Shown: positions 55,447-64,000 of the stretch, piece by piece
Position numbering within the stretch: the stretch's first letter is position 1
Layout of the letters: every line of letters begins with the position of its first letter
From: Eustoma russellianum
Lineage: Eukaryota; Streptophyta; Magnoliopsida; Gentianales; Gentianaceae
Reading direction: 5' to 3'
DNA length: 64,000 nucleotides
Assembly (NCBI GenBank): GCA_036186865.1
Contig: AP025054.1
Span: 19,632,941 to 19,696,940 of the forward strand
Notes under the pieces: generated by a model
Told to the model about the DNA's origin: nothing
What the model saw: only the letters and a program-made list of their open reading frames with translations
Databases searched by the model: none
Translations under genes and position numbers: made by a program

Positions 55447-57151
55447 CCACAGGTCACTCAATCCCACCACATATCTTGCATTTCCTTTTCCTTCATTATT
55501 CATCCCCATTTTGATTTTTCTTGTTTTCTTTTCCATTATTACCTTCATCATACAAGTTTCTTTGAGTCATAAACAAAAAAATTCAGTTCCATTCTGGCCG
55601 TGAGTGTCAATTGGGACAAAATCGAAATTTTGCTTCACTTAAGGTCTCATATCCCTGGTCATTTGTGTTATTCATAATCACCTTCATTTGGCACATTTTA
55701 TATAGGGAAAAATCAGAACTTTTATTGAAAACTTGGACATATAGGGTCACTGCATCTACGATTAAAATTCAACCATATAAAAATTTGTCTTGCATCACTT
55801 AAAACAGCCACCTAGTCATAATCAATCTTGTTGCTACTGAAGGTATTGGTTGATTTTGATTTTATGTGTCTTAATTTTAATATTATGACCGAATTCATGC
55901 ACTAATTTATTGTTCAAATGTTGATCATTGCGCTACATAAACCCTAATTGCCAAAGAAACCCTAAATTGCCCATTACACCCTCCAAACAGCCCAACCAAT
56001 CATTCAAATCAAAAAGCCCTAATCCTAATCCAAATTCTATATAACTTCAATTTCCCTCATTTTGAAGGATACTTTACTGCAATTAAAGGTGCCATATCGC
56101 AATTCACAAACAGTTGCATAATCTGCCCAAAAACGTAAATTTGAGGGGGAAAGTGTGAAATTACGATTTTACCCCTATCCAAAAAAACAAAAATCCTGAA
56201 CCTTGCTCATACAGAAAACAGCAAGGAAAGAAAAATGAGCAAAGAAAAAGAGCAAAAGAAAAAGGAGAAACGTTGATTTCTTATTTGTGCCATTTTGATC
56301 ATTTTGTGTACCTTTACAAAACCTTGAAGGTTCTGCCTTTACCGTACCTTTTCCACAGTATATACTGACCCTCATACATTGATTAATAATTAAACACTTG
56401 ATTTTTGCATGCATTGAGCCATATTGTGATTATAAGTGCATAGGATCAAAATTGACTAAAGATTGCCCACGGCAACCCCTCGTCTTCCTTTGGTTCAGCC
56501 ATTGGCATCATTTTGGTCTCATTTTTTTCTTTCAATCATAGTTGAGTCGTTCAAGTTTGTGTTTCAATCGTTTGAGTCCATTTTTGCATGATTTGGTATC
56601 CTTTTTGGTGCAAATTGTGAGTTTTGGACTCCATTTGATACCCCTTGGATTCTTGCTGACTTTGAGACTTTTTGGAGATATTTTTGCTACTGGTTTAAGG
56701 TCATTTAGGTGCTGGAAAGTCCTTCTTTTGTCCAGTAACAAGTTGAGAAGAAACCGAACTGTTTTGGTGCCGTTTGTGTCGTTTTTGTGAGATGTTTGTT
56801 CCCTTAGCTTCCCCAACGTTTTTCTAATTTGTGGACCTCTTTTTGCCATAATTTGGACGTTGAAAGCAAGGTATAACGGCCTGTTTGGGTACAGCAAGTG
56901 TTCAAAACAGTTTGGGAAAGTTTGAAGCAACAATGTGCAAAATTGTGCCAAACAGATTGTGTCGAAGAAAGATTGGCATACACCTCTCATCTGTAGCTCT
57001 CATTGAATGTTCTTAGCCCTGGACTAGTTAAGGAACAAAGTTGAGTGAGCGAGGAAAATAGACGAAGTAAGGTCACCAACACTTTGAAACTCGAATTGAT
57101 TTGTTTACTAACCATTTCTTGCGCAAGTTATTTTGTTTTTGCAGGTTCACA
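55447..57151 (+). other. Leader of J2
   Basis: Same plan as the J1 leader, without the RTE-like insert. TTTTTGCAG/GTTCACA precedes the ORF start at 57152. No gene seen. Confidence 0.75.
56463..56475 (+). promoter_or_regulatory. Shared leader hairpin, copy in J2
   Basis: TTGCCCACGGCAA, identical to J1 and I. Confidence 0.62.
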
Positions 57152-57439
57152 ATGTGGAGCAACATTCGTCCGATCATACAAAGGATGCAAAAACGTTCTG
57201 ACGAAACGTACCACCTCTTGGAAAAATGTGAATCAATTTTACTTGCATTGCAAGCTAAAAAACTGAAAATTTGCATGAATCTAACCCTACTTCTAACGAA
57301 CTGAACGTCAATGACTTATGAGAGGATCAAATGCATGATAACTATGAGCTTTATTGGTTATACATCTTAAACACACTAGAAGGAAACCTTTGTTGACCAC
57401 CTCTTGTCATGCGGCTCATATAGGATTTGATGATGTGTA
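57152..57439 (+). pseudogene. J2 acidic ORF, internally deleted and cut by F
   Basis: Starts MWSNIRPIIQRMQKRSDETY and runs about 55 residues. After GTCAATGAC (57317) the middle of the ORF is deleted and sequence jumps to the HPKH region (AAACACACTAGAAGG near 57369). It stops at 57439, where the LTR of F begins. Confidence 0.65.
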
Positions 57440-58110
57440 TTATGCATGCAAGGCGTGGGCTCCAGCAATTCCACCTTCCAAATGTCCTTCACAAAGGGTT
57501 AGGCACAAGGAAGAAGACTTCCCCTTGCTTCCTTAGTGATAAAAACGTGTGGAGCAATGAGCAAGACCAACACTTCAAGATGGTCGTTGATCAGGGAAAC
57601 CAATACGGCCCTCCTGCACGGCACCTTTAAGCAATGGCAACACCTTCAAAATGCTCAACTTTGAAGGATCTTAACTTAGGTTTTTAATGCAAAACCAAGA
57701 AAAAAAAGTCTCACAATAAGTGAAGAAAATATCAAGAAATTTTATTCATCCAAAGTTGTTCTTCCACACGCCCCAAGGGGTCTTATTAATAGCCTACAAG
57801 TCATCCCTATCAGCCTTAAGATGAATAGAAATGATTTCAAATAAGCTAGCTAACAATGTTTGAATATTGAATATTGTTTGAATTCAAAACTAAAACAAAT
57901 TCTAGCTAAAATCTGAAAATATTGCAAGATGCAATCTTCAATGTATCCAGCCATGTATGAGGTCCAAATGATGTCTTGGAGAAGCTGATTTGATGAGTAG
58001 GAGGTGCTTGAACTTGAATTCAAATGTTTGGTGAAGTTTGAATTCAAGTTAAGTTTGAATTTGAGTACACTTTGAATTTGAGTGCACTTTGAATTTCCTA
58101 TTCCCAATCC
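57440..58110 (-). repeat. 3' LTR of element F, distal part
   Basis: Reverse complement of the end of the B LTR (CGTGGGCTCCA, TTAGGCACAAGGAAG, ATGCAAAACCAAGAAA). Ends near 58110 at the embedded LTR. Confidence 0.82.
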
Positions 58111-58300
58111 TCTTGAGGAGGTGGGGATTGATGAGGATCAAGGGTCCGATGAGGATCAAGGGCCCCATCAAGAGGTCAAAGGTCCTATGACAAGAAGGAG
58201 GGCAAGAGAACTTTGTCATCAAGTTGCCACCTTCTTGTATAAGCATGTTCAAGATGAACCTAAGGTTCCATGGGTTCACTTCATTGAACCCACTCTTTGA
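58111..58300 (+). pseudogene. Relic C-terminal tail of Pol coded by the B-family LTR
   Basis: The frame crosses the PPT into the LTR: EEVGIDEDQGSDEDQGPH, then GPMTRRRARELCHQVATF and LYKHVQDEP. It matches in layout the tail of C (GPITRSMANKLMHEVGTF, YKHVEDEP). This supports a real LTR-coded tail in the family, although B and F themselves now read another frame there. Confidence 0.6.
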
Positions 58301-59446
58301 ACGTTGAGGCATATGCGTGTGTGTTTTATTATCTTGTTTCTTGTGATCTTTGTTTTATGTCTTGGACAAATTCAAATGTGTCCAAGATGGATTCCTCTTT
58401 TCAAAATTGAACTTAAAATCATCTCCAAAAATCAGAAGGGTGGCCGACCAAAGTTGAAGACAAGGTGATGATCAAATTGAATTTAAATTCAAAGTCAAAC
58501 TTGAATTTAAATTCAACCATGATTTGAACTCAAACTTCAACCAATTGGAGAGTTAAAATTCAAGATGCTTTCATCCTATATATCCAGCCATGAACACGCC
58601 AACTTGGAGGATAATGAAGATGAGATCGCAATTCAAAGTTGAATCCAAATTTGAATTCAAATTCAAACTCAATTTGAATTCAAACTTCAACCATCTTTTG
58701 AATTCAAGTCCAACCATCTTATCATCATCAAAATCAGATTTTCTACACTTCATTATCCATGGGAACACGCCATCTTGGAGAGATAGAGCCTAATTCAAAT
58801 TGAATCCAAGTTTGAATCCAAATTTGAACTCAATTTGAATTCAAACTTCAACCATCTTTTGAACTCAAATTCAAGCACATCCTACTCATCAAACCAACTC
58901 ACCCAAGGTGCCATTGGTCCTCATAAGCTGCTGAATACATTGAAGATAACAGCTTCTAAGCATTTCAAGTTTTGGCTAGACTTATCTTAGTTTTGAATAT
59001 CAAGCAAATTTCAGATTTAAACATTTGTTAGTAAGTTTTATTTGAATTAATTTCTGGCCATTTTGAAGGCTGATAGGACATTCATTAAGGCCTATAAATA
59101 GACCCCTTTGGCTGATTGTAAACAGAACTTTTGATGAATAAGAATTCTTGATATTTCTTTCACTTTGTGTGAGACTTTGTTTCCTTGGTTTTGCATTAAA
59201 AACCTAGGTTAAGATCCTTCAAAGTTGAGCATTTTGAAGGTGTTGCCATTACTTAAAGGTGCCGTCCAGGAGGGCCATATTGGTTTGCATGATCAACGAC
59301 CATCTTGAAGTGTTGGTCTTGCTCATTCTTAATCCACACGTTTTTAATCACTAAGGAAGCAAGGGGAAGTCTTCTTCCTTGTGCCTAACCCTTTGTGAAG
59401 GACGTTTGGAAGGTGGAATCGTTGGAGCCCACGTGTTGCATGCATA
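58111..59446 (+). mobile_element. B-family LTR with a remnant of pol end, inserted in the LTR of F
   Basis: The LTR proper is 58129-59446 (TGATGAGGAT to GCATGCATA, CA mutated). It is preceded by 18 bp of pol-end/PPT sequence (TCTTGAGGAGGTGGGGAT), so it is a truncated element or recombinant and not a clean solo LTR. AATCC occurs just before (58106-58110) and a few bases after (59451-59455). TATA box at 59093-59100. The minisatellite found in B and B2 is missing here. Confidence 0.8.
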
Positions 59447-60244
59447 ATTTAATCCCCTTCCTCACTCTTTCCAGCCGTGTTCAAGATATCTAAGAGGTGT
59501 CTTGAAACCTGATTTGATGATGATAATATGGCTGGAGTTGAATTCAAAAGATGGTTGTAGTTTGAATTCAAAATTGAGTTTGAATTTGAATTCAAACTTG
59601 GATTCAATTTAAACTGGCATTTATCCTTCTTTTTCCTCCAAGATGGCATGTAAGTTGGTTGGGATAATGGCTGAATTCTTCTTGAAATGTAATCCTCAAA
59701 TTGGTTGAAACTTGAATTCAAATCATTGTTGAATTTAAATTCAAGTTTAACTTTGAATTTAAATTCAATTTGATCATCCATCTTTGCACCTTTAAGTGGC
59801 CGGCCTCTTTGTTGCTTTGGATATGATTTTGAGTTCAATTTTGAAAAAGGAATTCTATTTTGGACACATTTGAATTTGTCTTTGTGGAGACAGACATTCT
59901 TTTCAAGACAACATTCCTTTTGTGTCCTTCTTTTGCAACACATGCCTACAATGTTCCTTTTGGGTCTCCATTTTATTTTGGATCTTCCATGTACCTAATT
60001 TACCTACAAAGAAAACACATAAAACAAAGATCACAAGAAACAAGATAAAATTCAAAATAAAGAATGCACACACGCACACGCATAGAACGCTCAAAGGGTG
60101 GGTTCAATGAAGTGAACCCATGGAACCTTATGTTCATCTTGAACATGCTTATACAAGAAGGTTCCAACTTGATGACAAAGTTCTCTTGCCCTCCTTCTTG
60201 TCATATGGCCTTTGACCTCTTGATGGGACCCTTGATTCTCATCA
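59447..60244 (-). repeat. 3' LTR of element F, proximal part
   Basis: Contains dense TTGAATTCAA-type palindromes (59540-59780) and ends GATTCTCATCA at the PPT (minus strand GGATGGGGGAA, 60245-60255). Confidence 0.82.
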
Positions 60245-62263
60245 TTCCCCCATCCTCAAGAGGATTCGTCCTCGAATCGAAAAGGTCATCAGTGAAAGGG
60301 GTGAGGTCAGCAACATTAAAAGTAGGTGAAATAGAACCATACCTTTCAGGAAGATCAAGGATGTATGCGTTGTCACCTAAGCATTTCGAAACTTTGAAAG
60401 GTCTATCTCCTCTAGGTAACAGTTTTGACTTTTGCTCATTGGGAAATCTTTCTTTGCGCAAATGTAACCACACTAAATCACCAGGTTTAAACACAACTCG
60501 TTTTCGGTGTTTGTTAGCTCGTCTTTCATAAGCTTTGTTTTTCTTTTCAAGTTGTGTTTTAACATGTTAATGCAGTTTCTTTATCTTTTCCGCTTTTTGT
60601 TTACCATCAAGACTTGAACCTTCATGAACGGGAATAGGGATCAAATCAAGGGGAGACAAGGGGTTAAAACCATACACGATTTCAAATGGGCTATGCAATG
60701 TACCATGATGGACACTCCTATTGTATGCAAATTCGATATATGGCAAACAATCTTCCTAATGTTTAAGATGTTTTGCCAAAATGGCACGCAAAAGTTGAGA
60801 AAGAGTACGATTAACAACTTTAGTTTGTCCATCAGTTTATGGGTGAGCAGTGGTAGCAAACAACAATTGAGTACCAAGCTTAGCCCGCAAAACACGCCAA
60901 AAATGACTAAGAAATTTCGTATCTCTATCACTTACTATTGTACGTGGCATGCCATGCAATCTCACAATTTCTTTAAAGAACAAATCAGCAACATGTGTGG
61001 TGTCATCAACTTTCCTACATGCAATGAAGTGTGTTATCTTTGAAAACCGATCAACCACAACATAAATGCTATCGCGCCCTCCTCGAGACCTAGAAAGTCC
61101 TAAAACAAAGTCCATGGAGATGTCAATACAAGGGGAATCAGGGACGGGTAAAGGCGTGTAAAGGCCATGTGGTTAGGACTTGGATTTGGCTTGTTTGCAA
61201 GTGATGCAACTACAACATAACCTCTCGACGTCTACGCGCATGAGGGCCAATAGAAATGTTCATAAGAGTTTCAAAGGTTTTCAACACTCCGAAATGACCC
61301 ATTAAACCTCCCACATGGGCTTCTCTAGTCAATGCTTCTCGTAGGGATGATTGGGGAACACACAACTTATGTTCTTTGAAAAGATATCCCTCGTGTATGT
61401 AGAATTTCCCAAGTGGTGCCTCTTTACAAGCCTTGAAAATGGTGCCGAAATCATAGTCATTTGGGTACAATTCCTTAAGTGATTCAAATCCTAAGAATTG
61501 TGAGGATAATGTAGTCACTAACGTGTATCTCCTAGAGAGGACATCAGCAACTATATTGTCGTTTCTTTGTTTGTACTTAATCACGTAAGGGAATTGTTCT
61601 ATATACTCTACCCATTTGGCATGTCTCTTGTTCAACTTTCCCTGCCCTTTAAGATACTTAAGGCTTTCGTGGTCAGTGTGGATCACAAACTCTTTAGGTT
61701 GAAGATAGTGTTGCCAAGTTTGTAGGGATCTCACAAGGGCATAAAGTTCCTTATCATAGGTAGAATAATTCAATGTAGCACCTTTCAACTTCTCACTAAA
61801 CTAGGCTATGGGTTTCTTACCTTGGGTCAAAACTGCGCCTATACCCACTCCACTTGCATCACACTCGATCTCAAAAGTCTCGTCAAAATTTGGTAACCTA
61901 AGTATGGGTGCAGTGGTTAGCCTACGTTTAAGCTCATCAAATGCCTGTTGTTATGCCTCTTTAAACCTAAAAGGCACATCTTTTTTCACAATTTCATTTA
62001 GGGGTGCAGCTATGGAAGAAAAGTCTTTGACAAATCGTCTATAAAAACTTACAAGTCCATGGAAACTGCGAACTTCCCCTACATTCTTAGGTATAGGACA
62101 CTCCACAATTGACCTAACCTTTTCTTCATCCATCTCTACTCCCTCAGCCGAAATGACAAAGCCTAGGAAGACTACTCGTTCCAAACAAAAAGAGCACTTC
62201 TTAAAGTTGACGTAAAGTTGTTCTTGCTTAAGCTTCTCAAAAATGACCCTAATGTGGTCAAGG
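60245..62263 (-). pseudogene. pol: Element F pol, 3' part: RT C-terminus, RNase H, integrase
   Basis: Read leftwards from the D2 insertion. RT end (VIFEKLKQEQLYVNFKKC) leads to RNase H with IHTDHESLKYLKGQ. The integrase finger lies near 61200-61330. Integrase core blocks follow in shifted frames (VSDRDTKFLSHFWRVL near 60900; the DGQTE motif is disrupted near 60835). The C-terminus LVWLHLRKERFPNEQ to FNVADLTPF ends in DSRTNPLEDGG. Several frameshifts and stops are present, so it is dead. Closely similar to B pol. Confidence 0.88.
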
Positions 62264-63747
62264 TGATGAGGGAACAAAAAGGGACCTTCCTTTAACTCCT
62301 TACACAGCTGGAAAAAGAATGGGTGCAGCACAACCTTGCTAAGAAGACCTTGCAACAAACCAGTTCTGTTTTGCTTGTGTGATGAACAATGGCTAACAAA
62401 TGGCTTCAACTCATCTAGGAAAGCCTCAACCCTACCAAATGATATTCACCCTAAGTATATAAGCCTACAAACAAGGTTGTTCAAGCCTTGAAGGGATCCA
62501 AATTCCCTTGAATCAAAGGTTGAATAAGAAGAACATAAACTGTTCTACAAGCAGTTCACGTCTCAATGTTTAGAAACTGAAAATGAAGTCTACGTGTTTA
62601 CAAAGAGTTCAAGGGTATATGCAGGCTAAGATTAAATTAAACTATAATATATCAACCTAAATGTTAACCAATGAAAAACAAAGCTTAAATGTGAAGTAAA
62701 ACTATTTTTACAAAGAATGACAAGAAAAGAGCTTCTCTGGCAGATTGTGCAGCCGATCATGACAAGCTTTGAGACTTGTTTTGATTACTTCCTTCTGATT
62801 GGACCACCTCAAAAAGATAGCTTGATATGTCTTCTAATGAACCACGTTGGTGTCCTGAGGTCTTAGAACTTGTGAGGTCGTTTTTTAGGTTGATCTTTGC
62901 AAGTGGTGCTGACTGGACAGTTTACTTTCAAGCAGGTGATGCACCTGTTTTCTTGGGTTGGGACCACTCCAACCAACCTAGCAGCTTACTATACATCTGG
63001 AACAATGGGTTGATGCAGCTGGTTGGTGCAAAAGTCGTCAAATAGTTTGAATTCCATGTTGGTGAAAGTACACATCTGGTTCAGCAGTCTGCTCGGGAAA
63101 GAGGTGCAAAATGTTTTGGTCTTTTGGAAGCTCTTCCACTCCGATTCATCAAAAATGTATCACATAAAAGTTTTAGATCTTAACAAGATCTTGAATTTAG
63201 CCGCCTGTATCATCTAATTTGGAGCTGTGATGATGGAGATATGACTCGTTGAAGTTGACCTGCTTACGGATAGGTACCTTTGAAAGCTGCTGACTCGGCA
63301 GCTTGCTTATTTTGGGGACGTTCTTTGAGCTTGTTACAGACCTCTGATGGGAGAGTGATTCACAGAACAATTGTACATATACATATTATCTTTCACCTCC
63401 TACTTGAATCAGGTCAATTGGACTTGTGGTTGGAGAGATATGGCCAAAATACCAACAGGGTGTCCAGCTGCCTACTTGACTGTTTGGAATCAGCTTTGTG
63501 TTTGAACTTTGTACACGTTTGATTCTTGCTTCCTTGAGCCTAAATGAGTTCAAAAACACACAAAACAACATATGCAACATATACAACATGTCCTAGGGTT
63601 TGTTAGACTATAAGAGACATTAACTTGCAGTTATGAATGGTCGGGTGACCCTTAAACGTTCATACAAGTGTGACATGTCTTAGAGAACTAACAAGTGAAA
63701 TGTTTGACATGCTTGACATGTGGTCGATGCCTCATGGGAGTGCATCG
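62264..63747 (-). mobile_element. Solo LTR D2 (family D) in the RT of F
   Basis: 1484 bp, TGATGAGGGAAC to GTGCATCG (CA mutated to CG) on the plus strand. Perfect target duplications CAAGG at 62259-62263 and 63748-63752. It gives the full length of the D LTR. Confidence 0.93.
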
Positions 63748-64000
63748 CAAGGTGATCTTCTATGGTTTGGGAATAGATTAGGATATCATCAAAATAAACA
63801 GCAACAAATCTTCCTATGAACGCTCGTAAGACTTCATTCATTAGCTTCATAAATGTGCTAGGGGCGTTGGTGAGCCCGAAGGACATCACTAACCAATCAT
63901 AGAGCCCAAACATAGTTTTGAATGCAGTCTTCCATTTGTCCCCTTCTCTAATTCGTACTTGGAAGTACCCCTGCTTAAGGTCGATTTTGGTGAAGAATTT
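63748..64000 (-). pseudogene. pol: Element F reverse transcriptase, middle part
   Basis: Minus-strand RT core continuing past the window edge: LYDWLVMSFGLTNAPSTF, LMNEVLRAFIGRFVAVYFDD and ILIYSQTIEDHL, joining the RT C-terminus on the other side of D2. The YFDD site is intact. Confidence 0.9.

Larger units (their letters stand above)
49842..57439 (+). mobile_element. Family J array: interior-LTR-interior-LTR-interior of a non-autonomous gypsy-type element
   Basis: J0 interior end (49842-50073), LTR (50074-51221), J1 interior (51222-54303), LTR (54304-55431) and J2 interior (55432-57439, cut by F). Each LTR has a PPT before it and a PBS after it. This is the layout expected from recombination between elements or LTRs, and not from separate insertions. 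No gag or pol is present. Confidence 0.88.
57440..64000 (-). mobile_element. Element F: degenerate Ty3/gypsy retrotransposon of the B family, running off the window
   Basis: Minus-strand 3' LTR in two parts (57440-58110 and 59447-60244), PPT, then pol in reverse order to the window end. The terminal TG is mutated (TTATGCATGC). It is inserted in J2. A plus-strand B-type LTR interrupts its LTR and solo LTR D2 interrupts its RT. Confidence 0.85.

Overview
The window reads as a flowering-plant genome: AT-rich, with plant-type Ty1/copia and Ty3/gypsy retrotransposons, primer-binding sites matching the 3' end of plant initiator-Met tRNA (TGGTATCAGAGC), and no recognisable host gene, rRNA or tRNA gene. 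Almost every base belongs to LTR retrotransposons inserted into one another. Species cannot be named. The gypsy pol sequences look like the CRM (centromeric chromovirus) lineage, which together with the nesting and a satellite-like insert suggests, but does not prove, pericentromeric DNA. I label the elements A to J for reference.

Left part (1-23102). A is a SIRE/Maximus-like copia element (ends at 7294) inserted in the 5' LTR of gypsy B (to 16781). B also carries a solo LTR of its own family in gag (B2, 9747-11219, target duplication AAATA). B lies in the 3' LTR of a minus-strand non-autonomous element D (16782-17465 LTR remnant, interior 17466-21895, 5' LTR from 21896), whose leader holds a solo LTR of family I (I2, 19960-20606).

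Middle (23103-49749). The 5' LTR of D is split by minus-strand non-autonomous element H. The 3' LTR of H is split by plus-strand non-autonomous element G (24100-44187). The leader of G is split by two complete elements: autonomous gypsy C (26306-36567, TSD ACTTG) and minus-strand non-autonomous I (36775-40899, TSD TTGAG). H also holds a minus-strand solo LTR of family C (C2, 45686-47115). The integrase of C is broken by a satellite-like insert that contains a 10-N assembly gap.

Right part (49842-64000). A plus-strand family J array (interior-LTR-interior-LTR-interior) is cut by a degenerate minus-strand gypsy F that runs off the window. F carries a B-type LTR inside its own 3' LTR and a solo LTR of family D (D2, 62264-63747) inside its reverse transcriptase. 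Insertion order inside the main nest: J0, then D, then H and B, then G and A, then C and I.

How the parts work together. B, C and F encode Gag, protease, reverse transcriptase, RNase H and integrase. D, G, H, I and J lack pol but keep compatible PBS, leader, PPT and LTR structure, so they were probably mobilised in trans by B/C-like proteins. In place of gag-pol they carry their own acidic ORFs, mostly just downstream of a conserved 3' splice-site-like sequence. These end in a hydrophobic region with repeated HPKH motifs, followed by a short segment shared with the end of gypsy pol. This non-autonomous family, with a shared leader hairpin and a shared pre-PPT segment, is the most interesting content here.
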